A stretch of 64,000 nucleotides of DNA, taken from an uncultured Lachnospiraceae bacterium. GTDB taxonomy: Bacteria > Bacillota > Clostridia > Lachnospirales > Lachnospiraceae. The notes beneath the pieces are model-generated. The model had not been told where the DNA came from. It saw nothing but the letters and a program-made list of their open reading frames with translations, and did not search any database. Positions 42,305 through 51,031 of the stretch are shown piece after piece (the first letter of the stretch is position 1; each line of letters starts with the position of its first letter). The stretch covers positions 1-64,000 of the forward strand of contig CANQRU010000012.1 of assembly GCA_947626395.1 (NCBI GenBank), in the 5' to 3' direction. A program made the translations under genes and the position numbers.

Positions 42305-43717
42305 ATGGGAGGGATCGTTTTGCAAAGGCAGGATATAATCGCGCAGCTTGTAGAGGCGCGGCTGGAAAAGGGAATCTCGCAGGCGGAGCTTGCACGGATG
42401 ATCGGAACTCAGCGGTCAAGCATTTGCCGCCTGGAGAGCGGCGCGCAGAATCCAACGCTGGATATGGTTTTGAAGATCGCATCCGCCCTGGGCAAGACGG
42501 TTTCTCTTTCCCTGGAGGAGCAGGAAGAAATGAAGAAAAACTCTTACAGCCTCCGCATTTATGATACAGAGCTTATGGAGTTTATCATGGAAAAGCGCGG
42601 TCTGGAAGGACTGGTAGCCGAGATCGTTTCTGTAAACGAGGAATATCGGCACCTGCTTCCGCTGGATATGGAATGTACCGGCGAGGGCGTCATCCGATGG
42701 CTGGAGCGCCGTGTGATCCCCAAGAACCGCACATTTGTGGATGAGATTTTGAAAACGCTGGGGTTGAGCCATAATGATACCAAGGGAATCATTGATGTAT
42801 GCAAGGGCCTGTCCCTTAATGACAGCTACTGGATCGTGCCGGAAGGGTTTGACGGGAAGTTTGCCGACTACAATCTGTATCAGAACCGCTTTTCGGAAAT
42901 GCTGGCGCTGGTGGCCTATACCGGCGCGGGACAAAGCCGGGAGGCGTTCACCACTTCCCCGGAGCTGACGACCAACGGGATGCTGCCAAAGGCGTGGCGT
43001 TTCATTGAGAACGACGGTATTTATCTTTATAAGGGCGGCTCCAGCGGTGCCTCTAATACCGGGCGGGAACCCTACTGTGAATATTATGCTTCGCAGATTG
43101 CAGAAACCATGCGTCTGAACGCCGTTCATTACGACTTGGAGAACTGGAAAGGGATTACGGCGTCCAAATGCGCGCTGTTTACCGATGTGGATACTTCCTA
43201 CATTCCCATTGGACGGTTGGTTAAGGCCGGCGGGATTCAGAAGTGCCTGGAATACTATGACGCGCTCGGCCCGGAATACGGGGAGCAGATTCGCAGTATG
43301 CTGGTGTTTGACGCTCTGATCTATAACGAGGACCGGCATTTCGGAAACTTCGGCGTTCTCCGGGACAATCATACCGGCAGGATCAAGGCCCCGGCTCCCA
43401 TTTTCGATAACGGCCTGTCTCTGCTGTGCTATGCAGGACGGGATGAAATCGCGGATTTTGAAAAGCTCCGATCCTACGCCGGGACACGTACTAATCCCTA
43501 TCGTTTATCATTTGAGGAAGTGTGCGTCGCCGTGATGGGCGCGAAGCAAAAGGAGCAGCTTCGCCGGATGATCGGCTTTACGTTCAAACGGCATCCGTCC
43601 ATCAACTTTCCGGAAGACCATTTGCGGGCGTTGGAAAAGCTGTTGGAGATTCGCGTCAGAAGGCTGCTGGCGATCCCCACAAAAGGGAAAGCTGAGAGGC
43701 GCAGATCGCGTGGCTGA
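42305..43717 (+). CDS. HTH domain fused to a HipA-like kinase
   Basis: This protein of 470 residues has an N-terminal Xre-type HTH (about 10-70; ISQAELARMIGTQRSSICRL). A HipA-like kinase domain follows (about 190-450): YLYKGGSSGASNTGREPYCE matches the ATP-binding strand-loop, NEDRHFGNFG supplies catalytic Asp343 and Asn348, and FDNGLSL matches the metal-binding segment. In classical hipBA loci the antitoxin and the kinase toxin are separate genes; here they are one chain, so the protein could regulate its own activity. ATG 42305 has GGAG close upstream. HipA kinases phosphorylate GltX in E. coli; the target here is unknown. Confidence 0.82.
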   Translation: MGGIVLQRQDIIAQLVEARLEKGISQAELARMIGTQRSSICRLESGAQNPTLDMVLKIASALGKTVSLSLEEQEEMKKNSYSLRIYDTELMEFIMEKRGLEGLVAEIVSVNEEYRHLLPLDMECTGEGVIRWLERRVIPKNRTFVDEILKTLGLSHNDTKGIIDVCKGLSLNDSYWIVPEGFDGKFADYNLYQNRFSEMLALVAYTGAGQSREAFTTSPELTTNGMLPKAWRFIENDGIYLYKGGSSGASNTGREPYCEYYASQIAETMRLNAVHYDLENWKGITASKCALFTDVDTSYIPIGRLVKAGGIQKCLEYYDALGPEYGEQIRSMLVFDALIYNEDRHFGNFGVLRDNHTGRIKAPAPIFDNGLSLLCYAGRDEIADFEKLRSYAGTRTNPYRLSFEEVCVAVMGAKQKEQLRRMIGFTFKRHPSINFPEDHLRALEKLLEIRVRRLLAIPTKGKAERRRSRG

Positions 43718-43762
43718 AAACGTCAGAGAGACATTCCTCGGAGATGAGGCAGTAGAATTCAT

Positions 43763-44500
43763 TCAGTCTTCAAACAGATAACGGATATACTCTGCGGCGG
43801 TTTCGGCCCGCGGCGTGTTGGTGATGACGCCCAGATAGACGCTGCCGTTAAAACCGGCGCGGCGGATCACCGGAGCCTGGGAGAGTTCCAGGGCCATGGG
43901 AAAGTCCTCGGTGACGGCCTGGTATTCGATAGATGGATCAAGCCGGACGTCCGTGGCGTTGTCTTCCAGAACGGCGGTGCCTGTGGTCAGGGCGGAGCGC
44001 AGCGTTTCCAGCTTCTTATAGTCGGAAAGGTGCGCTGTCAGGAAATCTTCCATATTGATCAGATAACCTTCCCGCGCGAAAGCGTCGAAGGCTTCCTGGT
44101 CCATAAGGACCACGTCGAGCTGTTCGCCGTCGATAGTCGCCAGGATCTTCACCCGCGACGCGTAGACGTATTCGTAATAAGGACTGTTCTCGTCTGCGGT
44201 GAGATAGAGGCCGGTATAGAGCTGCATTCTGTTTTTGGCGGCGTCTGTCCCGGTATCGGTGAGGAATCCGCCATCTAAGTCGTTAAGCAGATCGTCGCCG
44301 GCGGTGACATTGACCAGGCCGGTGTAAAGGACGACGTCTTTGTGGGTGACTTTTCCGTAGATATTGTAGCCGACGATATAGGCCAGGATCAGAAATACCG
44401 CGATGGGAAGCTTATAGTAGTCCCAGATGTAGCGGACTTTGCCGCGTCCGTTTAGGGATTTGAATTTGCGGCGTTCTTCTTCCATGGCTGGATTTTTCAT
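43763..44500 (-). CDS. single-pass membrane protein of unknown function
   Basis: This protein of 245 residues has a charged N-terminal tail, one hydrophobic segment (about 33-52; YYKLPIAVFLILAYIVGYNI) and an external domain of ~190 residues. The topology suggests a membrane-anchored extracytoplasmic domain, and the text resembles binding-protein-like folds (DVVLMDQEAFDAFAREGYLI), though no family is assigned. It starts at ATG 44500 after AAAGGA. It is on the same strand as, and downstream of, the DUF624 gene (192-base gap) and is probably co-expressed with it, since such pairs recur next to sugar ABC systems. Confidence 0.65.
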   Translation of the reverse strand: MKNPAMEEERRKFKSLNGRGKVRYIWDYYKLPIAVFLILAYIVGYNIYGKVTHKDVVLYTGLVNVTAGDDLLNDLDGGFLTDTGTDAAKNRMQLYTGLYLTADENSPYYEYVYASRVKILATIDGEQLDVVLMDQEAFDAFAREGYLINMEDFLTAHLSDYKKLETLRSALTTGTAVLEDNATDVRLDPSIEYQAVTEDFPMALELSQAPVIRRAGFNGSVYLGVITNTPRAETAAEYIRYLFED

Positions 44501-44692
44501 CGTGACGGATCCTTTCTTTCTATTTTGGATGGTGTTTCACTGGCGAATTTCTTTTTGTGATTGTGTCGCCGGCTTCGTCTGGAAAGCTCACACAGAAATA
44601 GCATCTGATATCAAAAAAGATAACTATTTGTGTGTAAACATTTTTTTGATTTCGGGTGGCGGTTCATCTGTCTGTAGTTCAAGAGTTAAGAT

Positions 44693-45343
44693 TTACTCCT
44701 CGTCGTCCCTGCGTATTTCCTCATAATTGGAGGCTTTCGTCTCCAGTTGTCCCAGCACGTTGTTCATCAGAAACGAGCAGAGAAATGCGCAGGTTCCTTC
44801 GCCGAATACGATGACGGGAAGGAAGACATTGATGATGACCACCAGCATGGCGAAATGGATCGCCGCCGCCAGGGCGGTGCAGAAGAGGAAGCGCATTCCT
44901 ACCATCAGGGCGTTCTTGATGGTGCGGAAGGCGGTATTTTCGAACCGCGCCATGATCGGGAACACCCACAGAAGGATGATGGCATATCCTACCAGCAGGA
45001 CGATGAAGACGGCGGTCTCCACGGCCCAGAACGTATTCTCGAAGCGCATATGGTAGAATACGTAACCGTCCACGCCTAAGAGGATCCCCAGCGCCAGCAG
45101 GATCAGCCAGACAATGGTGGACTGGCGGAAATTTTCCTTGAACGCCTGAAAGAAGCCGGACGTCAGATGGCCTTCTTCGTTCTTCGCCATTTTGAGGGTC
45201 ATGTGGTAGAGGGCGGTGGTGGACGCGCCTGCCGTGACGATGGGGATACAGCAGATCATCCAGAGAATGTTTAAGTAGGCGCTGTATACCAGTCTGGTGA
45301 TAAATGACATGGCCGGGCCTTCCGGATCCAGTAAACGACTCAT
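44693..45343 (-). CDS. DUF624 (YesL-like) membrane protein
   Basis: This protein of 216 residues has five or six hydrophobic segments and the family pattern near the N-terminus (FITRLVYSAYLNILWMICCI). YesL-type proteins accompany Lpl/Yte-type sugar ABC transporters in Firmicutes, where their role is unknown. It starts at ATG 45343 after AGGAGG. A LacI regulator lies directly upstream on the same strand, and the ABC genes are divergent from it, so this is part of the same sugar-uptake region. Confidence 0.85.
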   Translation of the reverse strand: MSRLLDPEGPAMSFITRLVYSAYLNILWMICCIPIVTAGASTTALYHMTLKMAKNEEGHLTSGFFQAFKENFRQSTIVWLILLALGILLGVDGYVFYHMRFENTFWAVETAVFIVLLVGYAIILLWVFPIMARFENTAFRTIKNALMVGMRFLFCTALAAAIHFAMLVVIINVFLPVIVFGEGTCAFLCSFLMNNVLGQLETKASNYEEIRRDDEE

Positions 45344-45382
45344 GGGGTACCTCCTTACTTCTTACGGTTTTCCTGCATTTAT

Positions 45383-45420
45383 TTCCATGCGGGCAGGACG
45401 CTGGTGACGCCCTGTCTGTA
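45383..45420 (-). repeat. TTTCCATGC leader repeat, copy 2
   Basis: Plus-strand TTTCCATGCGGGCAGGACG ... GTGACGCCCTGTCTG, between the lacI stop and the DUF624 start codon, in the same orientation relative to the downstream gene as copies 1 and 3. Confidence 0.5.
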
Positions 45421-45425
45421 TTTTC

Positions 45426-46496
45426 CTATCCTTCCGTCGACTCCCTGTAGATCAGCTCCGTCTCCGTGTGCATGATCCGGTAGTTCAGTTCCGGCTCCCG
45501 GATGCGGGACAGCAGAAGCTGGACCGCTGCGAAGCCCATGATCTGGCTGTGGATGTGGATCGTGGTCAGCGTCGGCGTCATGATCCGGGACTCCGGGGAA
45601 TCGTCGAAGCCGCAGAGCCAGACGTCCTTCGGGACAGACCGGCCCAGACGCTTAAGGACAGTGACGACGTCAATGGCGACGAAATCATTGGCGCAGAGAA
45701 AGACGTCGGGCATTTGGTCAAGCCCGCCCAGCTGCTCCGCCAGATAGGCGCGGTAGGCGTCCCGGTCCAGATGGCTCTGGCCTTCCTGGGTTCGGGTCAG
45801 GCAGAAATGCTCGTCAATGGGCAGCCCCAGCGTGAACATGGCGTTGCGGAACGCCATATAGCGCTCGTAGAAAGACTGACAGTGCAGGAATTCGCCGATG
45901 AAGCCGATCCGCGTCCGGCCGCGCCGCGCCATCTCGCTGATAAAGCGGTAGATCTCGGTCTGGTTGTCCATGTACAGCCGGTCTGCTTCCAGCGGGCGGT
46001 CAAAGCCGTCGGCGGGAGTATCGATGAAGAGCGTGGGAATCCCCTGACCGCAGATCCTATGGCTGTATTCGTGGTCAAAGATCTCCACGCACACGATGCC
46101 GGCGGTCCGGTCCGGATTAAAGGACGCCGGCAGCCGCCCCGCCGCCTGATCTTCGTAATAGACCCGGTGCAGGGTCAGGCTGTAGCCGGCCTGGGTCAGT
46201 TCTCTCTGAAACTTGTCCAGGATAACGGAAGCGATATGGGAACCGCCCAGCGCCGAGCCGGTCAGCAGGGCGATCTCCCGCTTGTCGTCGGGACCGGGGA
46301 AGGAAGAGGGCGTCCTGGCAGAGTCTGTGAGGGCCATGTAGGAAAACTGCTTGTAGCCCATCTCCTGCGCCTTCTTAAGAACCTTCTCCCTGGTCGCGTC
46401 GGCCAGGATGCCGGTATTGTTGATCGCCTTGGAAACGGTGTTGCGCGATACGCCCAGCGCGTCCGCGATGTCCTGGATCGTGACTCGTTCTGCCAT
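45426..46496 (-). CDS. LacI family transcriptional regulator
   Basis: This protein of 356 residues has an N-terminal LacI HTH (VTIQDIADALGVSRNTVSKA, 4-23, then the hinge INNTGILADATREKVLKKA) and a sugar-binding periplasmic-type domain to the end, with FLCANDFVAIDVV and LCGFDDSPESRIMTPTLTTI. ATG 46496 follows AGGAGGGGGG; the longer open frame upstream consists of leader repeats. It has a perfect consensus promoter at 46656-46684 and is divergent from the ABC transporter genes. It most likely represses them in the absence of an unknown sugar. Confidence 0.92.
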   Translation of the reverse strand: MAERVTIQDIADALGVSRNTVSKAINNTGILADATREKVLKKAQEMGYKQFSYMALTDSARTPSSFPGPDDKREIALLTGSALGGSHIASVILDKFQRELTQAGYSLTLHRVYYEDQAAGRLPASFNPDRTAGIVCVEIFDHEYSHRICGQGIPTLFIDTPADGFDRPLEADRLYMDNQTEIYRFISEMARRGRTRIGFIGEFLHCQSFYERYMAFRNAMFTLGLPIDEHFCLTRTQEGQSHLDRDAYRAYLAEQLGGLDQMPDVFLCANDFVAIDVVTVLKRLGRSVPKDVWLCGFDDSPESRIMTPTLTTIHIHSQIMGFAAVQLLLSRIREPELNYRIMHTETELIYRESTEG

Positions 46497-46579
46497 GTAA
46501 CCCCCTCCTGAGAATTTCCTTATATATGTGCCGCCTGCATTTCCATGCAGAAAGTGTGCCTGTGGTCCGTTTTCTGTAT

Positions 46580-46615
46580 TTCCATGCAGGCACGGCACCT
46601 GTGACGTTCTGATCA
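46580..46615 (-). repeat. TTTCCATGC leader repeat, copy 3
   Basis: Plus-strand TTTCCATGCAGGCACGG ... TGTGACGTTCTGATC, with a shorter core copy at 46540-46550. It lies between the lacI promoter and start codon. Confidence 0.5.
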
Positions 46616-46655
46616 TGCTGCGTCAACTTGTGCATATGCCTAACTCACTGTCTCT

Positions 46656-46684
46656 ATTATAATGCACAAATCAAAATGTGTCAA
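46656..46684 (-). promoter_or_regulatory. consensus promoter of lacI
   Basis: On the minus strand TTGACA (46684-46679), 17 bases, TATAAT (46661-46656): both boxes perfect. A TTTGTGCA-type half-site overlaps the spacer. Confidence 0.85.
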
Positions 46685-46844
46685 ATGTAAAAATGTAAAT
46701 ATTTTAGTATAATTGCATGTGCAATATGCAAAATTCAGACAACGACAGGCGGCTCGGACTGCAAAAGATGTGCATAGTGCGCGGTCAGGGTGGAAAACAC
46801 CCAATATGAATGAAAAATAATTTGTGCAAATGTTAAAATTTATA

Positions 46845-46873
46845 TTGACTAAATGTAAAAACAGTGGTATAAA
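46845..46873 (+). promoter_or_regulatory. promoter of the sugar ABC operon
   Basis: TTGACT (46845-46850), 17-base spacer, TATAAA (46868-46873); a candidate operator lies immediately upstream and another downstream. Confidence 0.72.
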
Positions 46874-46994
46874 TGATTTACACAAATCCGAATGACATTT
46901 TTACAAATGCACAAACAAACGGCCGACAAATCCATTTTTCATTCCCATCGGCCGTGAAATTCGGAGAACGTGTGAGGAAGGAGGAACACATTCT

Positions 46995-47915
46995 ATGAAA
47001 CAGAAAAAAGAAGCGGCGGGACTGCACAACTCGCTGGTGTATGTGAGACAGCACTGGCAGCTGTACGTATGCTTCCTGCTGCCGGCTCTCGCGCTGACCA
47101 TCATCTTCAAGTACATACCGATGGGCGGCATCCTGATCGCGTTCCAGGATTACAATCCGTTCAAAGGTATCCTGGGCAGCAAGTGGGTCGGATTCAAGAG
47201 TTTCACCCGGTTCTTGTCGTCGCCGGACTTCATGTCCTACCTGGTCAATACGCTGAAGCTGAGCGTCTACGGCCTCTTGTGGGGCTTCCCGGTTCCGATC
47301 ATCCTGGCGTTTTTGCTGAATCGGATCCAGAGCAAGGGAATTAAGAAGAAGGTACAGCTGATGCTCTACCTGCCCAACTTCATTTCCGTCATCGTCCTCT
47401 GCGGTATCGTGAGGATCTTCCTTTCCGTAACCGGACCGGTGAACCTCCTTCTCGGCACCCAGATCAATTTCATGACCATGCCGCAGGCCTGGCGGACCAT
47501 TTTCATCGCCAGCGGCATCTGGCAGGGCGCAGGCTGGGGCTCCATCATCTACACGGCGGCTCTTGCCAACGCCAGTCAGGACCTTCGGGAAGCGGCGGTC
47601 ATCGACGGCGCCAATATCTTCCAGCAGATCAAGGTGGTCGAGTGGCCGGCTATCAAGGACGTGGTCATCATTCAGTTCATCCTGCAGGCCGGCAACATCA
47701 TGAGCATCGGCTTCGAGAAGGCCTACGCACTGCAGACGGACCTGAACCTGGCAAGTTCCGAGATCATTTCCACCTATGTGTATAAACAGGGTCTGATCAG
47801 CGGCGACTTCAGCTTCTCAACGGCGGTAGGTCTGTTCAACACGATCATCAATGTGATCCTTCTCGTGAGCGTCAACGCGATCGTGGCGCGCATGAACGAA
47901 GGACAGGGACTGTAG
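46995..47915 (+). CDS. sugar ABC transporter permease, LplB-like
   Basis: This inner-membrane permease of 306 residues has six hydrophobic segments and the permease loop EAAVIDGANIFQQIKVVEWP (around 199-218) that contacts the ATPase. The start reads HWQLYVCFLLPALALTIIFK, typical of LplB/YteP-type permeases for complex sugars. It starts at ATG 46995 after GGAAGGAGG. The second permease follows 10 bases later and the binding lipoprotein after that, forming one operon. No ATPase gene is present, as is usual because a shared MsmX-type ATPase serves such systems; this is family knowledge. Confidence 0.92.
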   Translation: MKQKKEAAGLHNSLVYVRQHWQLYVCFLLPALALTIIFKYIPMGGILIAFQDYNPFKGILGSKWVGFKSFTRFLSSPDFMSYLVNTLKLSVYGLLWGFPVPIILAFLLNRIQSKGIKKKVQLMLYLPNFISVIVLCGIVRIFLSVTGPVNLLLGTQINFMTMPQAWRTIFIASGIWQGAGWGSIIYTAALANASQDLREAAVIDGANIFQQIKVVEWPAIKDVVIIQFILQAGNIMSIGFEKAYALQTDLNLASSEIISTYVYKQGLISGDFSFSTAVGLFNTIINVILLVSVNAIVARMNEGQGL

Positions 47916-47925
47916 GAGGTGCGAT

Positions 47926-48822
47926 ATGAAACAGGTTAAATTTTCCAAATATTCCCTTCAGGACAAGATCCTTGTGGGAACCGGCTACGCGCTGATCGGT
48001 CTGTTTGTCCTGGCGATCATCGTTCCGGTGCTCTACATTATCGTAGCGTCCTTCATGGATCCGGTTACCCTGCAGAATAAGGGCATTACCTTTGATTTCA
48101 GCAAATGGACGCTGACCGCTTACGAGCGCGTCATGACCAACTCCCAGATCTGGGTCGGCTTCAAGAACGCCGTGGTCTATTCGGTGGTATTCACCGTGGT
48201 GTCCGTAGCGGTAACGCTTTTGTGCGCCTACCCGATGTCCAGAGAGGATTTCCGCGGCAGGAAGTTCTTCAATGTGATCTTCATGATCACGATGTTCTTC
48301 GGCGGCGGCCTGATCCCCACCTACCTGCTGATCAGCAACCTGGGACTTCTGGACAGTATGTGGGCCGTGATCCTGCCGGGCGCGTTCAGCGTCTGGAACA
48401 TGACCATTGCCAGGACCTATTACCGCGGGATCCCGCAGGATCTGCGTGAGGCGGCGGATGTGGACGGCGCCAACGAGCTGGTATTCTTCTTCAAGATCCT
48501 TCTGCCGGTCTGCGTGCCGATCATCGCCGTGCTGGCCCTGTGGCAGTTCGTAGGCATGTGGAACAGCTATTTTGACGCGATGATCTACTTAAACGATTCG
48601 GCCAAGCAGCCCCTGCAGCTGGTGCTTCGTTCGATCCTGATCCAGAACCAGCCGGAGCCGGGCATGATCGCCGATATGCAGAGCACCGCCCAGAGAGCCC
48701 AGCTGGCGGAGCTTCTGAAATACGCAACCATTATCATTTCCAGCCTTCCGCTTCTGGTGATGTATCCGTTCTTCCAGAAGTATTTTGACAGCGGCATCAT
48801 GGCCGGCGCGGTCAAGGGCTGA
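47926..48822 (+). CDS. sugar ABC transporter permease, LplC-like
   Basis: This inner-membrane permease of 298 residues partners the LplB-like protein. It has six hydrophobic segments and the loop EAADVDGANELVFFFKILLP (about 174-193), and it ends KYFDSGIMAGAVKG, the conserved C-terminus of LplC/YtcP-type permeases. It starts at ATG 47926 after AGGAGG. It lies 21 bases before the binding-protein gene. The substrate is inferred to be an oligosaccharide or glycan fragment; no specificity can be read from sequence. Confidence 0.92.
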   Translation: MKQVKFSKYSLQDKILVGTGYALIGLFVLAIIVPVLYIIVASFMDPVTLQNKGITFDFSKWTLTAYERVMTNSQIWVGFKNAVVYSVVFTVVSVAVTLLCAYPMSREDFRGRKFFNVIFMITMFFGGGLIPTYLLISNLGLLDSMWAVILPGAFSVWNMTIARTYYRGIPQDLREAADVDGANELVFFFKILLPVCVPIIAVLALWQFVGMWNSYFDAMIYLNDSAKQPLQLVLRSILIQNQPEPGMIADMQSTAQRAQLAELLKYATIIISSLPLLVMYPFFQKYFDSGIMAGAVKG

Positions 48823-48843
48823 CGGGCAGAAAGGAGTCGGATT

Positions 48844-50511
48844 ATGAAGAAGAAAATAATAGCGCGCGCGGCAGCTGTCTGTCTGGCCGCGGCGTCGATG
48901 GGGTTGCTGGTCGGCTGCGGCAGCCGGGTGGAGATCAATCCCGGCACGGAGATGCAGGTGGTGGATCCCGCCACGCTCCAGTTCCCGTTGGCGGAGACTG
49001 CGACGCTGACCGGTATGATCAGCTATCCGCCCAGCACCGAGTCGAATCCCAATAACCGCACGATCTTTAAGCGGCTTCAGGAAGCCACTAATGTGGAGAT
49101 CAAGTGGACGGCGATCCAGTCGGATCAGTGGGGCGACAAGATCGTGCTGAATATGTCCAATCCCAACATCCTGACGGATTTCGTGTTCACCGCCGGCTTC
49201 AGCGACAACGACCTGCTGCGCTACGCGGACTACGGCGCGATCATTCCGCTGGAGGAGTACATTGACACCTATATGCCCAACTTAAAGAGCGTATTTGACA
49301 AATATCCGGAGTACCGGAAAATGTGTACCGACGTCAATGGCCACATCTGGGCGCTGCCGTGGATCGAGCAGCTGGGTTCCAACTATACGGCGATCCAGAC
49401 CATCGGCGACATGAGCTTCATCAACAAGAAGTGGCTGGATTTCCTGGGACTGGAGATCCCCACGACTGTGGATGAGTTCGAGCAGACGCTCATCGCGTTC
49501 CGGGACAACGCGTCCAGGCTGCAGGCGGAGTTCGGTATCGACGGAAGCATCATTCCCATGTCCTGCATCGTCAACGACGGCGACCAGGATCCGGCGATCC
49601 TGATCAACGGTTTCGGCGAGGGCTACGGCGACGCGGACCGCGGCCGTCATATCGCGGTGACCGACGATCTGAAGGTGATCTGCTCCGGGACCCAGGAGGG
49701 CTTTAAGGACGGTATCGCGTGGCTCCACAAGCTGTATGAGGAGGGCCTGATCGATCCGGAAGCATTTACCCAGGAATGGTCCACCTACGTGGCGAAGGGC
49801 AAATCCGGACGCTACGGCGTCTGCTTCAGCTGGGACGTAGCCAACATCGACAACCTGACAGACTGGGTTCCCCTTCCCGCGCTGACGGCCGATACGAGAA
49901 ATATCACTCCTGCCAACGGTTCCTTTACCAGCGGTTTCGACCGCGGTCGCTGCGTGGTGACTTCCGTGGCGAAGCAGCCCGCGCTGGTCTGTGCATGGCT
50001 GGATCAGATGTACGCGCCGCTTCAGTCTCCGCAGAACAACTGGGGCACCTACGGTGAGGACGACGAGTTCGATATCTTCGAGATGGGCGTCAATGACGCC
50101 GGCGAGCCCATGCTGCACCACGCGCCTCTTGGCGACGCTTCCCCGGTGGAAGTCCGCGAGGCGGAGTCGGTCGGCGGTCCTCTGGCCGTGCTGGATGAGT
50201 ATTACGGTGTGTACGTGACCTGCCCGGACGACGCGCAGTACCGTCTGGACTGGATCAAGGATTACTATACGCCGGATATGCATACCAAGTACGTCTATCC
50301 CAACGCGTTCATGAGCCGCGAGGATACGGAACGCCTGTCCAACCTGCAGGCGGACATCACCAAGACCATCAACGCGAAGAAGTCCGAATGGATCATGAAC
50401 GGCGTTACCGACGCGGACTGGGATGCGTATCTGAAGTCCCTGGACGCATACGGGCTGCAGGAATTCCTGGGGATCTACCAGAAGTATCTGGATTCGTTCT
50501 ACGCGGAGTAA
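48844..50511 (+). CDS. sugar-binding lipoprotein of an Lpl-type ABC transporter
   Basis: This extracellular solute-binding lipoprotein of 555 residues has an N-terminal signal (MKKKIIARAAAVCLAAASMG then LLVGCGS) with a lipobox Cys near residue 25, so it would be anchored to the outer face of the membrane. The rest is a two-lobe binding protein of the LplA/YtcQ size class. It starts at ATG 48844 after AAAGGAG. It is the last gene of the ABC operon, followed by a strong terminator. Confidence 0.9.
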   Translation: MKKKIIARAAAVCLAAASMGLLVGCGSRVEINPGTEMQVVDPATLQFPLAETATLTGMISYPPSTESNPNNRTIFKRLQEATNVEIKWTAIQSDQWGDKIVLNMSNPNILTDFVFTAGFSDNDLLRYADYGAIIPLEEYIDTYMPNLKSVFDKYPEYRKMCTDVNGHIWALPWIEQLGSNYTAIQTIGDMSFINKKWLDFLGLEIPTTVDEFEQTLIAFRDNASRLQAEFGIDGSIIPMSCIVNDGDQDPAILINGFGEGYGDADRGRHIAVTDDLKVICSGTQEGFKDGIAWLHKLYEEGLIDPEAFTQEWSTYVAKGKSGRYGVCFSWDVANIDNLTDWVPLPALTADTRNITPANGSFTSGFDRGRCVVTSVAKQPALVCAWLDQMYAPLQSPQNNWGTYGEDDEFDIFEMGVNDAGEPMLHHAPLGDASPVEVREAESVGGPLAVLDEYYGVYVTCPDDAQYRLDWIKDYYTPDMHTKYVYPNAFMSREDTERLSNLQADITKTINAKKSEWIMNGVTDADWDAYLKSLDAYGLQEFLGIYQKYLDSFYAE

Positions 50512-50543
50512 GGAGCGGGGACGAACTGAATATGAAAAATGAG

Positions 50544-50592
50544 ACATCCGTTTCCGGTAAGGCTTAAATGCCTGCCGGGGGCGGGTGTTTTG
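50544..50592 (+). terminator. terminator of the sugar ABC operon
   Basis: CATCCG, CCGGTAAGGC and their partners GCCTGCCGG and CGGGTG fold into a long hairpin (about 50545-50586) followed by TTTTG. Confidence 0.78.
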
Positions 50593-50626
50593 TATATATG
50601 AAACAATATAGCAATCAAAAAATATG

Positions 50627-50655
50627 TTGACACTCGACATATGTCGTGATATGAT
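50627..50655 (+). promoter_or_regulatory. padR promoter with operator
   Basis: TTGACA (50627-50632), 17 bases, TATGAT (50650-50655). A perfect palindrome CGACATATGTCG (50635-50646) sits in the spacer, a typical position and style for a PadR operator; a related half-site follows near 50661-50674. Confidence 0.8.
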
Positions 50656-50716
50656 ATATATCGACGGACGACATAGGTGCACAGGATGAACCTGCGCAGA
50701 AAGAGAAGGTGATCAT

Positions 50717-51028
50717 TTGAAAAAAAGCGAGCCGATGTCGGAGAGCTACTATTACATTCTGCTCTGTCTGGCCAAAGGCGCCAATCACGGCTACGGCATC
50801 ATGCAGATGACGGAGAAGTTGTCCGACGGGGATGTGACGATCGGCTCCGGAACCATGTACGGGGCCACCAGCAATATGATGAAGAAGGGTTGGATCCACG
50901 AGATCATGTCCGAAGAGCCGGGGCAGGAGCGGCGCCGGCTGTACCAACTGACGGACGCTGGCCGCGACGCGCTTAAGGCGGAGATTGCGAGGCTTAGACG
51001 AATGCTTGAGAACGCGGAGGAGGTGTAG
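50717..51028 (+). CDS. PadR family transcriptional regulator
   Basis: This winged-helix regulator of 103 residues has the PadR core YYYILLCLAKGANHGYGIMQ, the recognition region GSGTMYGATSNMMKKGWIHE and RRRLYQLTDAGRDALKAEIA. TTG 50717 is preferred because AGAAGGTGA lies 6 bases upstream; ATG 50735 is the alternative. It is followed by a DUF2812 gene 3 bases later, the standard pairing of PadR with its membrane partner. The palindrome within its own promoter suggests self-repression. Confidence 0.9.
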   Translation: MKKSEPMSESYYYILLCLAKGANHGYGIMQMTEKLSDGDVTIGSGTMYGATSNMMKKGWIHEIMSEEPGQERRRLYQLTDAGRDALKAEIARLRRMLENAEEV

Positions 51029-51031
51029 GAG

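Larger units (their letters stand above)
46497..46994. other. divergent regulatory region between lacI and the ABC operon
   Basis: AT-rich spacer holding both promoters, the leader repeats near lacI, and several copies of a TTTGTGCA / TGCACAAA half-site (for example ATTTGTGCAAAT near 46820, and near 46663 and 46909) that are candidate LacI operators. A GC-rich hairpin ACGGCCGA / TCGGCCGT lies at about 46919-46955. No gene is seen. Confidence 0.6.

Noticed and set aside
46497-46616. N-terminal extension of the LacI protein
   Set aside because: The extra 40 codons consist of the leader repeat; the conserved HTH and a strong ribosome site place the start at 46496.
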